Notes under the pieces: generated by a model | What the model saw: only the letters and a program-made list of their open reading frames with translations | Told to the model about the DNA's origin: nothing | Databases searched by the model: none | Assembly (NCBI GenBank): GCA_903935335.1 | Contig: CAIZRG010000049.1 | Location: 1-51,758 of the forward strand | Source of the DNA: Oligoflexia bacterium | Lineage (GTDB): Bacteria; Bdellovibrionota; UBA1018 | Direction of reading: 5' to 3' | Length of the DNA: 51,758 bases | Position numbers and translations under genes: made by a program | In this document: positions 17,461-27,689 of the stretch, in pieces | Layout of the letters: each line of letters starts with the position of its first letter | How positions within the stretch are numbered: the stretch's first letter is position 1

Positions 17461-19345
17461 ATAGACCTGGTATCCATTTTTTCAAGACTTCTGTTAGTTT
17501 TTGAACAGAGATAGGTTTAGTTAAATAATCATTCATTCCCGCTTTAAAGCACTTTTCTGCATCTCCAGCCATAGCATTAGCCGTAAAAGCAATAATCGGA
17601 ATAGACTTAGGGTAAGACCCGTCTTTCCGAATTTTATCAGAAACTGTATACCCATCCATATCAGGCATTTGACAATCTAAGATCATTAAATCAACTTGAG
17701 AAGCTTTAAGGGCATCAAGTGCCTCAAAACCTGTTTTAGCTATAGAAACTCGAAAACCCATTTTTTCAAGAATTTTTAATATAATAAATTGATTAATTTT
17801 ATTGTCTTCAGCTACTAAAATATGGATATTTTTAGAAATATTCTTATTCAACGGAACAAAAGACTCAGAAGAAATCTCTTTCTTAGAATCTACCCCCTTC
17901 TTCAACTGAAGCTTAAACCAAAACAGAGAACCTTTCCCCTCTTCACTCCGAACTCCTAACTCTCCACCCATGAGCTCTACAAGTCGTTTTGAGATTGACA
18001 ACCCTAATCCAGTTCCACCATACTTTCTAGTAGTGGAAGCATCTGCCTGAATAAATGGCTGAAATAATCTAGATAAAATTCTTGATGAAATTCCAATTCC
18101 GGTATCTTCAACTTCAAATAAAATTTTTTTTGAATCGACAGAATCACTCATCTGAACCAACCTCACAGTAACACTTCCCTCCTTAGTAAATTTAATCGCA
18201 TTACTAATTAAATTAGTAGCAACTTGCCTTATTCTACCTAAATCTCCACGAACATACCCAGATAAATTAGAATCAATTTCCATCGAAAATTTTATTTTAT
18301 TTTGATTTTGAATAGCTAAAAACATTTTTTCAATATTTTTAAAACTTGATATTAAGTTGAAATCTAAATCTTCTAGCTCAAGCTTTCCAGCTTCAACTTT
18401 TGAAAAATCTAAAATATCATTAATAATGTTCTTCAGTGCCTGAGCAGAATGATCAATAGCATGAGCAAATTCTTGCTGCTCAAGATCCAAGTTTGACTCC
18501 AAAATCAGGGCTGTCATACCACTAATACCATTTAAAGGGGTTCGTATTTCATGGCTCATATTAGCAAGAAATTCTGACTTAAGCCGAGAAGCTTCTAATG
18601 CTGCCTTTTCTTTTACAATGAGCTCACTTTTTTCTTGAGTTCTCTGATAAATCGTTTCTAACATTTTATTGAACTCAGAAATCAAAACAGTTCCTTCTTC
18701 AAAGTTAGCTTGAATATTTTTTGCTTTAATTCGAATAGAGTCATCACTAGAGCTTGAAATTTCTTTAACAACTTGCGCTAGCTGAACAATTGGTTTCGAC
18801 AAAAACTTTTGTGCGATCTGAGCAACAAATATGGTAATACCTATTCCTGATAAAAAAACAAAAATAGTCACCCAAATGAAACTAGAATATTCTGAAAAAA
18901 TAACCCAAAGATCAAAATTTAAACACAAAATGCCAATGACTTCTGTATCTTTTTGGATTGAAAAATAGTACCGAACATTGCTCTTATCAAACTCCATCCC
19001 TTGATCACGCCTCAAAACAAGAGATTCATAGTTTGGATCAGAAACTTTTTCGTATTTAGCAAATATTTTGTGATTTGAGTCAAATAAATAAATTGATTTA
19101 AAACTAGGCTCATATTTAAGTGAACTTAGAATTTTTTCAGCTTCTTTATTATCCATAAAATCTAAAGCAGATTTGAGATTATTTCCAAGAATACGAGATG
19201 TTGTAACAAAACTTCTTTCAATACCACTATGAATAATATTTATCTCGTTCCAGAAGAAACAAATAGTGCAAAAAGTAAGCACTAAAATTACAGTTAAAAC
19301 CTGCATTTTAATAAGCTGAGATCGAATCGACCGAACTCTACTCAT
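17459..19345 (-). CDS. Membrane hybrid sensor histidine kinase
   Basis: 628 residues. Two membrane segments (about 14-31 and 157-177) flank a sensor loop of roughly 125 residues facing the periplasm. A HAMP-like linker follows, then HisKA with phospho-acceptor H265 in [11 protein letters not shown], an ATPase domain (N-box [10 protein letters not shown]1 DTGIGIS, G2 GGTGLGLSI), and a receiver with D557 in [11 protein letters not shown]. All catalytic residues are intact. Its start overlaps the end of the YfiR-like gene by 4 bp (ATGA), so they are translationally coupled. I infer that the YfiR-like protein reports to the periplasmic loop. No DNA-binding output; the phosphate probably goes on via an HPt protein such as the one at 27.7 kb. 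Confidence 0.93.
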   Translation of the reverse strand: MSRVRSIRSQLIKMQVLTVILVLTFCTICFFWNEINIIHSGIERSFVTTSRILGNNLKSALDFMDNKEAEKILSSLKYEPSFKSIYLFDSNHKIFAKYEKVSDPNYESLVLRRDQGMEFDKSNVRYYFSIQKDTEVIGILCLNFDLWVIFSEYSSFIWVTIFVFLSGIGITIFVAQIAQKFLSKPIVQLAQVVKEISSSSDDSIRIKAKNIQANFEEGTVLISEFNKMLETIYQRTQEKSELIVKEKAALEASRLKSEFLANMSHEIRTPLNGISGMTALILESNLDLEQQEFAHAIDHSAQALKNIINDILDFSKVEAGKLELEDLDFNLISSFKNIEKMFLAIQNQNKIKFSMEIDSNLSGYVRGDLGRIRQVATNLISNAIKFTKEGSVTVRLVQMSDSVDSKKILFEVEDTGIGISSRILSRLFQPFIQADASTTRKYGGTGLGLSISKRLVELMGGELGVRSEEGKGSLFWFKLQLKKGVDSKKEISSESFVPLNKNISKNIHILVAEDNKINQFIILKILEKMGFRVSIAKTGFEALDALKASQVDLMILDCQMPDMDGYTVSDKIRKDGSYPKSIPIIAFTANAMAGDAEKCFKAGMNDYLTKPISVQKLTEVLKKWIPGL

Positions 19346-19917
19346 TCTGACCCTACAATTCTCGCTAATTTTAAAAGTTGAGAACTTACCTGAAATCCTT
19401 CTGCTTTTGCAGCTTTTAAATTTATTTCAAACCTTAACTTTCCTGACTCCTCATAAAAATTTACCATCACCCCTTTCTCTGCATACCCTTCAGATCGACT
19501 TACAGTTAAAATGTGATGTCCTTCTACTTGCTGTAAAATTGATCCCAAGTTTTCAACTTTATTTTCAGGAATAATCAAAATATTACAATTATTTATTTTT
19601 TCATGATCTAAAACAGTTCGAACAGAAACTTTTTTCCCTAAAATTTTTTTATTTTCTGAAATTTTTTGAAGACTCTTAGTTAACTTAGATTGTCCTAAAA
19701 CAATAATATTAAAATCAGATCCATAAAAAGTTGACCAATTTATATATTCTGATAATTTAGAAATAAAAATAGACTCAACATCTTCAATTAAGTACTCACT
19801 TCCAAAAGCTAAGCCTGGGAAATAAATTTTAAAAATAAGAGAAAAAACTCCCAGCTGGATTAACATCCACCTAGTTAAGAATAATTGACAAAAAATTGAC
19901 ACAAGATCTCGTTTCAT
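19342..19917 (-). CDS. YfiR-like (DUF4154) periplasmic protein
   Basis: 191 residues with a long N-terminal signal/membrane segment ([19 protein letters not shown]). The mature part has the DUF4154 pattern: [63 protein letters not shown] and the terminal [11 protein letters not shown]. In Pseudomonas YfiR inhibits the diguanylate cyclase YfiN from the periplasm. Here it sits between a TonB-dependent receptor and a hybrid kinase, with no cyclase, so it probably modulates the kinase. The 69-bp gap to the receptor gene suggests the same transcript. Confidence 0.85.
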   Translation of the reverse strand: MKRDLVSIFCQLFLTRWMLIQLGVFSLIFKIYFPGLAFGSEYLIEDVESIFISKLSEYINWSTFYGSDFNIIVLGQSKLTKSLQKISENKKILGKKVSVRTVLDHEKINNCNILIIPENKVENLGSILQQVEGHHILTVSRSEGYAEKGVMVNFYEESGKLRFEINLKAAKAEGFQVSSQLLKLARIVGSE

Positions 19918-19986
19918 TTTATTAACATAGACTTGTCGGAAAATATAATCTCAATTTAAATAAGTCTTTGTAAATTTTATAAAATC

Positions 19987-21999
19987 TTACAAAGATAAAG
20001 AATAGTTGATACGCGTTAAATATTCTCTGCCGTACCCAGGGATAGGCGAATGGATTGCATTGTAAGCTTGAGTGTATCCATATTGCGAATCCAGCAAATT
20101 CATTACCCCAAATCCAAGATCTAAATCTTTAAAAACAATATCTTTTTGAGTAAAATAGAGATTCACCAACAAAACCGCAGGTTGATCAACCATAGAAAAT
20201 ACTTTATTTTGATTATCCCAGCTATTCCCTTTTTTACTGCTTAGCCAAGCAATTGATGGAGAGAAAAAAAGATTTTCCCATAAAATTTTTTGATTAGCAA
20301 GAATTGTAAATTTATGTTTAGAAACCCCAACCAATTGAGTTGGATCAGAAGTACTATAAATATCTACCTCATTTTTCAAAGCCGAAGAAAAAGAGTACGA
20401 AGTTAAAAGATATTGTCCTTTTGATTGCACCCTATGCTGTAATTCAAAGCCTATGCTTCCTGTTTTCTTATAATTTAAATAAACATCTTGATCATTTAAA
20501 TTAGTATAAATAATCGGATCTTTTATATTTAACTTAAATATATTAAAACTTATATTACTTATTTTGTTTATATTTTTAATTACTTCGAACTCAATATTTG
20601 AAGTTTTTTCAGGCTGAATGTTAAGATTTGTATTAAAATTCTCAAAAGTGGGCGCTCGATAGGCATTACTGTACAATAGCTTAAAATTCCATGACTCTAT
20701 GGATTTAGTTAACCCAGCTCTTGGAACTAGATTGGATCCATAGATACTATTATTTATGTATCTTAAACCTACTGTGAAATTTGCAATAGAACTCTGAATC
20801 ATAATTTGATTTAATAAAATAGTGTCTGAATAACTGATGTTGCTTAAATTATTGTAGAATCTTTCTGGGATTTTAGTTGTAGCTAAATATTGATTCAATT
20901 CAGCTCCAGCTGTCCAGCTTAAAAAACTTGTCAGATTCCAATTAAATTCGGCTCCGAAATTTGTTCGGCTAACAGTGCGATCATATGGAATTCCTGATTG
21001 CTCATTGACTTCATCTGGATATGTTGCTCTCCAGGGGGCCTGGCTTGAGTAGTAAAGATAAGGTTTGAATTGAAGATCTTTTGAGATTTTTAATCTGTAG
21101 CTTAATGAAGCTGATGTTTGATTAAAATCATTTTGAACTGGAACTGAAATATTTTTGCTAACCCCATCTCTTTCTAAAGTATGATAGATATTACTAAACA
21201 ACTTAAAATCTAGATCTTTATAACTTAAATCTAGATTAATAAGACCAGAATTAAGTCTTGAGTTTCCAGAAAAATTGTATGAATCACCATTAGAGTCAAA
21301 ATAAGTCTGATTACTTCTTTGGCCTTGACTATAAAAAGTTTGTAAAGAAATCGACCAATCATCCCATCTTTTACCATAAGAAAGACTTAGATTTCTTCCT
21401 CCTAAAGTATTTCCCATTTGCCCATAATTTACAGTTGTTTCCAACCCATTTAAATCATCTGCATTCTTTGTAACAATATTGATTACTGCTAACTCTGCAA
21501 AGCCTCCATAAATAACAGAGCCAGGCCCCCTCATCACCTCAATTCGATTAATATGATCGACTGGATAACGTCTTCCTAACTGCACAGTCCCATAAAGAGC
21601 TTCATTCAGTTCATGACCATTCCATAACAAAAGAACCTTACCTTCATAAGCCCAAATACCTCTAAAACCTAAACTCACCACACCTTCAACATCACTAGCA
21701 AATGTAAAGCCTGGAACTTGCATTAAAACATCGATTAAATCTCTTGCTCCTGAGTTTTTAATTTCTTTTTCACCAATAATAGTAATAATTCCTGGAATAT
21801 CTTTAAACAATGTAGAATTTTTAGTGCCTACCTCTAGAGAGACATTCATAAGTTCTTCTATTGGAAGATCTGAAAGCTCCATTGGGAATTCTTGATTTTT
21901 ATTTTCTATGCGATCTGCATTTGACAGAATGCTATAAAATGTAAAAAAAATTGAAAAAATAATTAAAATTATATTATTCTTTTTTTTAAAGTTATTCAT
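19987..21999 (-). CDS. TonB-dependent outer-membrane receptor
   Basis: 670 residues. Signal peptide (IILIIFSIFFTFYSILSNA), then MELSDLPIEELMNVSLEV, the leader typical of receptors paired with DUF4154 proteins. The plug domain spans about 55-180: IPGIITIIGEKEIKNSGARD, VPGF, RGPGSVIYGG, INIVTK. The rest is beta-barrel with alternating aromatic strands and ends in an aromatic/hydrophobic strand (TRINYSLSL). Ligand cannot be told; no transport genes for iron or vitamins lie nearby. In the operon HD-GYP-like, receptor, YfiR-like, hybrid kinase, it may act in signal reception rather than nutrient uptake only. Confidence 0.9.
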   Translation of the reverse strand: MNNFKKKNNIILIIFSIFFTFYSILSNADRIENKNQEFPMELSDLPIEELMNVSLEVGTKNSTLFKDIPGIITIIGEKEIKNSGARDLIDVLMQVPGFTFASDVEGVVSLGFRGIWAYEGKVLLLWNGHELNEALYGTVQLGRRYPVDHINRIEVMRGPGSVIYGGFAELAVINIVTKNADDLNGLETTVNYGQMGNTLGGRNLSLSYGKRWDDWSISLQTFYSQGQRSNQTYFDSNGDSYNFSGNSRLNSGLINLDLSYKDLDFKLFSNIYHTLERDGVSKNISVPVQNDFNQTSASLSYRLKISKDLQFKPYLYYSSQAPWRATYPDEVNEQSGIPYDRTVSRTNFGAEFNWNLTSFLSWTAGAELNQYLATTKIPERFYNNLSNISYSDTILLNQIMIQSSIANFTVGLRYINNSIYGSNLVPRAGLTKSIESWNFKLLYSNAYRAPTFENFNTNLNIQPEKTSNIEFEVIKNINKISNISFNIFKLNIKDPIIYTNLNDQDVYLNYKKTGSIGFELQHRVQSKGQYLLTSYSFSSALKNEVDIYSTSDPTQLVGVSKHKFTILANQKILWENLFFSPSIAWLSSKKGNSWDNQNKVFSMVDQPAVLLVNLYFTQKDIVFKDLDLGFGVMNLLDSQYGYTQAYNAIHSPIPGYGREYLTRINYSLSL

Positions 22000-22047
22000 G
22001 ACTTATTTTTATAATATTTCAAATATTTTTATTTGAAAGGACATACT

Positions 22048-23475
22048 TTAGAAAGAAGAATTTTTTTTATCGGTAAATACCGCTCTAAAAGAATCAACAA
22101 CTTGGATAGAGAACCCGACTGAAATGATTGGCTCGATCTCTTTAATTGGGTTAATCTTAGGATTATATTTTGACTTCTTGATAAGTTTTAAAAACTCGTC
22201 ACTAATCCCAATTAATTCTGAAATTCGATTAATTGAACCAGGGCCAATTTTATTTGGAAATCCAAGCTGATTTCTCCGTTCATGATGCTGTAAAACTGCT
22301 TGTACTGTGATTGGCTCTATTCCAGGAAGTGTTTTTAGAATATCAGCGCCTAGGATTGGATGCATAAAATACTGTTCTTTTACAGCTTGACTCATTATTT
22401 CAAGATCTTCCTCATGAGTCTCAGGAGGCAGCTGAAATAACCCGATATCGTGAAGCATCCCAGCTATCCCCAGTACCTCAATTCGACTATGAGAATCAAT
22501 TCCTAATTCTTTTCCAACCATACAGGCAATCAATGCAACACTAACACCATGATCATAAGCAATCAAAGAATTAAGGAATCCATTTAAATATAGATTATCT
22601 TGGGATTTTTTACTTGTATCTTTTACTAAATCTTGAACATTACCAATGAAGTTTTTTGCGTACTCTAATGTTGATGATTTGATTCCTTCTTGCTGAAGAA
22701 ACTTCATCACTTCATGACCATGATTAAGCGTGTAATTTGATTTTGTCTGATGTGTTTTTTTTGACTTATTAATAAGAGTAGAAGCTAGTTGATCGCAGTA
22801 ATTTAAGTAAATTTCCTGAGCTTCTTTTTTAAGATAAAAATGGGTTACACCTTTATTTAAGTAATTTATTAATCGATCATCTGAAAAAGACTCTCCTGCT
22901 TTTAAGATCTTAATACAACGATTACTTGGAAGTTTAACGTAAAGGTCAAAAAAAGATCTTGATCCAGAGATAAAATTCTCAGCAAGAATAGGAATAAATT
23001 CGTTAACCATAAAATCTTTTTCAAATCCAACAGGATCTGAATTCCATCGACTCATCTCTAGAGCAATTTTTGGATCAAAAGTATTATTAGAAATACTTGT
23101 AAAGTTTAAATATTTAGAATACTCATCTGTCTTCTGAATACATGCTTGAATACCTAATCGATAAAAGTTTCTAGTTAAAAACTCATTTTTATCCTCAAGG
23201 TTTTGAATCAAAAATTTTGGAACTGAAGGTCTATATCTATGAGCAAATCGAATCACAGATAGCCCATACCCGTCTTTCAATGAAAGATTTACGAAAATTG
23301 AAAGGTACTGTCTGCTCGTATCAGCTAACATAAGTTGAGCCATTTTTCCATTATCTGCTAATACTGGAGGTATAATTTCAGCTTTTGGATCTGAACCAAT
23401 TTTGTTTAAAAAATCAAAATCTGAATCTATAATCAAAGGAACTCGCTGTTTATTTGACTTTTCTGAATCTATCAT
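22048..23475 (-). CDS. HD-GYP-like phosphohydrolase with divergent GYP motif
   Basis: 475 residues. N-terminal about 125 residues look like a receiver fold without the acidic pocket. Residues 165-220 resemble the PilZ-like/DUF3391 module preceding many HD-GYP domains (FFDLYVKLP, CIKILKAGE, LNKGVTHFYL). The C-terminal HD domain has H309, H342-D343 (HDIG), H372, H397-H398-E399 and D426, a full set of likely metal ligands. The GYP triad is GFP (405-407) and HDIGK is HDIGL, so activity on cyclic di-GMP is possible but uncertain. First gene of the minus-strand operon, 48 bp before the receptor gene, divergent from the CheB-like gene. Confidence 0.82.
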   Translation of the reverse strand: MIDSEKSNKQRVPLIIDSDFDFLNKIGSDPKAEIIPPVLADNGKMAQLMLADTSRQYLSIFVNLSLKDGYGLSVIRFAHRYRPSVPKFLIQNLEDKNEFLTRNFYRLGIQACIQKTDEYSKYLNFTSISNNTFDPKIALEMSRWNSDPVGFEKDFMVNEFIPILAENFISGSRSFFDLYVKLPSNRCIKILKAGESFSDDRLINYLNKGVTHFYLKKEAQEIYLNYCDQLASTLINKSKKTHQTKSNYTLNHGHEVMKFLQQEGIKSSTLEYAKNFIGNVQDLVKDTSKKSQDNLYLNGFLNSLIAYDHGVSVALIACMVGKELGIDSHSRIEVLGIAGMLHDIGLFQLPPETHEEDLEIMSQAVKEQYFMHPILGADILKTLPGIEPITVQAVLQHHERRNQLGFPNKIGPGSINRISELIGISDEFLKLIKKSKYNPKINPIKEIEPIISVGFSIQVVDSFRAVFTDKKNSSF

Positions 23476-23552
23476 AACCCAGCTGCTTCATCGGTCTAAG
23501 AAACTTAGGTCTTTAAAAAATTTACAATCACTTTATTTAATTTAAAATTAGA

Positions 23553-23583
23553 TTGAAACTATCTTTTAATGTTCCGATATAAG
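23553..23583 (+). promoter_or_regulatory. Sigma-70-type promoter of the plus-strand signalling operon
   Basis: TTGAAA (23553-23558) is followed after 17-19 bp by GATATAAG (23576-23583), giving a usable -10. The start codon of the CheB-like gene is at 23594, so the leader would be very short and nearly lack a ribosome binding site. Confidence 0.4.
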
Positions 23584-23593
23584 CTTAGAAATT

Positions 23594-25405
23594 ATGTCTC
23601 AATTTAATTCTTCTTTTATTGCCAACCATATTAGGGTTTTATTAGAAAGTATTCAACACAGCATTCTGCATGATGAAGCCGATCCTCTGACTCCTATTCA
23701 ACTTTTCCATGAACTCAAAACCCTCGTCAACCCGATCCGTTCTCTATCTTTATCCCGATTTATTCATCAACTTGAAATCACTTTTCAAGTTGAAATTATT
23801 CGAGCTAATACAACTTATAAAAATAATTTTAAAAAAAGATCTGAGATTCTTCCTTTTTTTATCGCTTGCTGTCATCACATTACTTCCTTAATTCAGTCAA
23901 GCCCAACTCCTATCACACAAGGTGATCAAACTGATTTAGATAACGGAAGAAAAAGAGTTATTATTATAGATGATTCTCTTGCCTTCCAAGCCCTACTCAG
24001 TAAAATTTTACAATCAAATCCTAAACTTGAAGTTGTAGGAGTAGCTTCAAACACACACGAAGCAGAAAAAATGATAGAAAGTCTTAGACCCGACATTATT
24101 ACGCTTGATCTTCATATGCCAGAAATGGATGGCTTCGTATTTTTAGATCATCTCAAGTCAAAACATCCCATTCCTGTTGTTCTCATTAGTGAAATTAGCT
24201 CTGAAGGAGGGAAAAAAGTTTTTAATGCTCTGTATCAAGGTGCTATTAATTTTATTCCAAAATCACAGATCTCTCTTGCTGACTCAAAGAAAATGAGTGA
24301 GACTATTTTTAATGGGGCTCGATGCAGCCTGAGATCACTGATGCGTTTTTACAAAGATCCAAGCCCAACTCAGACCTCATTAAAACTTGATCTTACTAAA
24401 ATTCTCGCAATCGGAGCAGGAATTGGTTCAACAAGAACACTCATCGATTTATTAAGTAGACTTCCAAAAAATATTCCTCCAACTGTTGTTGTTCAAAATA
24501 TTATTCCTAAATTTTCTAAAATTCTTATCCAAGAGCTTCATGAAATTTGTTCATTTGTAGTCAAAGAAGCAGAAGATGGAGAAATTCTAGAGCCATCAAA
24601 AGTCCTCATTTCTCCTACAGGAACTCAAATGTTTATCGAACCTTGTTCTGAGGGACTAAGAGTCCGTTTAGTAAATGGAAATCATGTCCATGGCCAAAAA
24701 CCTTCTATCGATGTCTTGTTTGATTCAGTCTCCATTTGTTCGGGGGAAAAAGCTGTTGGCATCTTACTGTCTGGAGTAGAACTTGATGGAGCGCAGGGAC
24801 TTAGAGAAATTCGTAATGCAGGTGGTTTAACTATCGTCCATGACGAAATGGAAACTCTTTTTTCAACTGGAATTGAAGAAGCAGTTCGACTTGATGCCTG
24901 CTCGTTTTCAAGTTGGGGTGAATGCCTCAGTGAGACGACTTCTCAAACTCTTTTAGATCATACTCAGCAAGAGAATAAATCTGTTGCTTCCACTACCTCT
25001 GTAGTTGAAGGCAGTGGTTCAAAAATACTTATTGTTGATGACTCTCCTGTGATTCGTTCGATTCTCAAGTATAATCTTAAAGCACTTGGATTTTCTTACT
25101 TTCATGAGGCAAAAGATGGATTAGAAGCCTGGAATATGCTAATTACAGCTTGCTCAAACAATCAACCTTTTGAACTTATTATTAGTGATCATATTATGCC
25201 AGAACTGAATGGGCATGAACTCTTAAAAAAAATTCGATCTCATGAAAAATTAAAATCTACTCCATTTATTTTAGCAACTTCTACTGCAGATAAAAAAAGC
25301 ATTTTAGATGCTGTTGAAAGCGGAGTTACCGGATATATTTTAAAACCTGTATCAACAAAAATACTTATTTCAAAAGTTATTTCAGTTTTAAAAACTAGAA
25401 GATAA
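23594..25405 (+). CDS. Receiver - degenerate CheB methylesterase - receiver protein
   Basis: 603 residues. Residues 1-115 are a helical N-terminal region of unknown type. Receiver 1 (120-240): D126/D127, phospho-acceptor D172 (TLDLHMPEMDG). CheB-like domain (268-445) aligns well with chemotaxis methylesterases (VKEAEDGE, PSIDVLF, AVGILLSGVELDGAQG), but the catalytic triad is broken: the Ser of GASTGG is Gly276 (GAGIGS), the His of QHM is Asn302 (VVQNI), only D398 remains. Receiver 2 (477-603): D482/D483, D532 (IISDHIMPELNG), K in LKPVS. No CheR or chemoreceptor is in the window. I infer a non-enzymatic phospho-switch or scaffold heading the plus-strand operon. Confidence 0.88.
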   Translation: MSQFNSSFIANHIRVLLESIQHSILHDEADPLTPIQLFHELKTLVNPIRSLSLSRFIHQLEITFQVEIIRANTTYKNNFKKRSEILPFFIACCHHITSLIQSSPTPITQGDQTDLDNGRKRVIIIDDSLAFQALLSKILQSNPKLEVVGVASNTHEAEKMIESLRPDIITLDLHMPEMDGFVFLDHLKSKHPIPVVLISEISSEGGKKVFNALYQGAINFIPKSQISLADSKKMSETIFNGARCSLRSLMRFYKDPSPTQTSLKLDLTKILAIGAGIGSTRTLIDLLSRLPKNIPPTVVVQNIIPKFSKILIQELHEICSFVVKEAEDGEILEPSKVLISPTGTQMFIEPCSEGLRVRLVNGNHVHGQKPSIDVLFDSVSICSGEKAVGILLSGVELDGAQGLREIRNAGGLTIVHDEMETLFSTGIEEAVRLDACSFSSWGECLSETTSQTLLDHTQQENKSVASTTSVVEGSGSKILIVDDSPVIRSILKYNLKALGFSYFHEAKDGLEAWNMLITACSNNQPFELIISDHIMPELNGHELLKKIRSHEKLKSTPFILATSTADKKSILDAVESGVTGYILKPVSTKILISKVISVLKTRR

Positions 25406-25457
25406 AAAATATGGATAAATTATATATTTTAAAAATAAAAAATATTGAGATAATGAT

Positions 25458-27689
25458 ATGAAAAATTTAAAAATTAAATCACTTTCTTTTTTGAATTTTT
25501 TTGAAAAACTAGAGATATCAAAAAATATTATTTTTTTAATTGACCAGAATTGTTGCGTTTTATATTTTAATCAGCTTGCCAATTTATTATATGAGTTAAA
25601 AGATAAGAATTTTTATTTAGAAAATCTTTTCTTAACAACGGATGGACTGGAACTTGACGAAAACCTAATCTGTCTTATTAAAAAAGGCACCTGGAAAGGC
25701 TCTGTCTGCTTAAACTCTACTAAATTTTTAGAAAAAAAAATTACTACTCAACTTGAAACATCTATAATAAGTATTGATGAAAAAGAAAAAATTATTCTGC
25801 TGTCTGGAAAATTTTCTTCTTCAGATTTACTTATATTTAAAGAAAAGATTAATCTTGAAATCAAAAAAACAAGCCACTCTTCTTTTCGAGAAATTCTTGA
25901 AAATATAGACGGAGTTGTTCAACAAAAAGAACGTGTCGACGAAAGCACTAAACTGAAGGCTAAGCTAGAAAGCCAGGTTGAAAACAAATCATTAGAAATA
26001 AAAAAGGCTACAGAGAAACTTCAAATTCAAGAAACCCGAATCAATCAATTTCTAAAAACTCTAGAATTAAATGAAAATCAATTGAACTTAATTACCAACT
26101 CTATACCCATGTTAATCGCCTACATTGAAAAAGATCTCACTTATTCTTTTGTTAACAAATCTTACGAAAAATGGTATGGGAAACCTATCTCTGAAATTTT
26201 AGGTTACTCTATAGAAGATATAGTTGGGCCGAGTTATTTTGTTTTGATAAAATCTAAAATTGAAGCTGTCATGTCTGGATCTTTTGTAGAATTCGTCATT
26301 TCTACTCAAGATAGGATTAACAGACCCAAAGAACTCAATGTTTTTTACTTACCTGATTTATCTCAATCTGGCGAAGTCCGTGGTTTTATTGAAATAACTC
26401 AAGATATCACAAGCAAGAAAAAACATGAGGAAGAAAAAGCAAAACTTATAATACGTCAACAAACCCTTCGTGAGATTTACGAACTGAAGTCGGAGTTACT
26501 TTCCAATTTCAGCAATGAAGTACGAACTCCATTAAATAACGTTCTTGGAATGATCCAACTTTTACTAAACTCTGATCTTAATAACGAACAAAATGAACTC
26601 GCAGAAAACATTAGAATCTCTGCTAACCTCCTCCTTAATCTCATCGATGATATTTTAGATTTTTCAAAAGGAGAAGCTGAAAAACTTATTATTGAAAGTT
26701 TAATCTTTGATCTTGTGAGTACTTTTCAAGACCTTGAAAAAATATTTCGTGGAGCTGCTGAGAGCAAGGGGCTTAAGTTCTCTTTAACAGTTGATCCAAA
26801 GCTTCCTCTTTTTGTAAATGGAGACCCTGGAAGAATTCGGCAAGTTGCGATGAACTTAATTGGAAACGCGATTAAGTTTACACAAACAGGTGAAATTCAA
26901 ATTAAATTAATTTTGATTAATGAAAGCGAAACTCATGCTCAAGTAGAATGCCAAATACAAGACACAGGAATTGGAATCCCTGAGAAGGTACAATCTGCTT
27001 TATTTCAATCTTTCTCACAAGGAGAACCGTCAAGATTTCGAAAATATGGTGGACTTGGACTTGGACTTGGACTTGCCATCTCAAAGCGACTTTTGGACCT
27101 TATGCACGGAAAAATTGGAATTCAAAGCTTAGAAGTAGGTGGAACCCTAGCATGGTTCCGATTAGATTTTCCAAAAGTTTTAAAATTACCTACCGAAGAT
27201 TTATATGTTGAAAGTTTAATTGATCGAGAAAAAGCTTCTAAGTTCAGAATTTTAGTTGCTGAAGACAATTTGATCAATCAAAAAGTCGCCCTTAAGATTC
27301 TTCAAAAAATGGGATTCCAAGTAGATGCCGTCTTTAATGGTCGTGAAGCCATCCAAAAATTAGAGAGTACACCTTATGATCTGTTATTAATGGACTGTCA
27401 AATGCCAGAAATGGACGGATTTGAAGCAACCATAAACATTCGACGTGATGTTCGATTGCCAAACCATATCCCTATTATTGCCATGACCGCAAACGCAATG
27501 AAGGGGGATTATGAAAAATGCTTAGAATGCGGAATGGATGACTACCTTCCAAAACCCATTTCAGAAAAAAGACTAGCCAATATTCTGAACAACTGGATGA
27601 ATCGTTTGACTCAAGCTAAACTCAAGCAAGAGAAGCATTGGCTAATGCTAGAAGATAAAGTCATAAAGCCCAAGAAAGGATTATTATGA
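25458..27689 (+). CDS. Soluble hybrid kinase lacking the phospho-accepting histidine
   Basis: 743 residues, no membrane segment. An N-terminal sensor-like region (1-150), a coiled coil (about 160-210), a PAS domain (210-320), a HisKA-like domain (340-405), an ATPase domain (450-572) and a receiver (595-715, D646 in LLMDCQMPEMDG). In the H-box the His is Asn353 (NFSNEVRTPLN), so it cannot autophosphorylate there. The ATPase keeps the N-box NLIGNAIKF and G1 DTGIGIP, but G2 reads KYGGLGLGLGLAI, two residues longer than usual, encoded by four GGACTT repeats (27051-27074). Overlaps the HPt gene by 4 bp. Probably a pseudokinase that passes or gates phosphate through its receiver. Confidence 0.9.
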   Translation: MKNLKIKSLSFLNFFEKLEISKNIIFLIDQNCCVLYFNQLANLLYELKDKNFYLENLFLTTDGLELDENLICLIKKGTWKGSVCLNSTKFLEKKITTQLETSIISIDEKEKIILLSGKFSSSDLLIFKEKINLEIKKTSHSSFREILENIDGVVQQKERVDESTKLKAKLESQVENKSLEIKKATEKLQIQETRINQFLKTLELNENQLNLITNSIPMLIAYIEKDLTYSFVNKSYEKWYGKPISEILGYSIEDIVGPSYFVLIKSKIEAVMSGSFVEFVISTQDRINRPKELNVFYLPDLSQSGEVRGFIEITQDITSKKKHEEEKAKLIIRQQTLREIYELKSELLSNFSNEVRTPLNNVLGMIQLLLNSDLNNEQNELAENIRISANLLLNLIDDILDFSKGEAEKLIIESLIFDLVSTFQDLEKIFRGAAESKGLKFSLTVDPKLPLFVNGDPGRIRQVAMNLIGNAIKFTQTGEIQIKLILINESETHAQVECQIQDTGIGIPEKVQSALFQSFSQGEPSRFRKYGGLGLGLGLAISKRLLDLMHGKIGIQSLEVGGTLAWFRLDFPKVLKLPTEDLYVESLIDREKASKFRILVAEDNLINQKVALKILQKMGFQVDAVFNGREAIQKLESTPYDLLLMDCQMPEMDGFEATINIRRDVRLPNHIPIIAMTANAMKGDYEKCLECGMDDYLPKPISEKRLANILNNWMNRLTQAKLKQEKHWLMLEDKVIKPKKGLL

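Noticed and set aside
27051..27074. GGACTT x4 as a regulatory repeat
   Set aside because: It is in frame inside the kinase ATP lid; treated as a coding repeat, not a DNA regulatory site.
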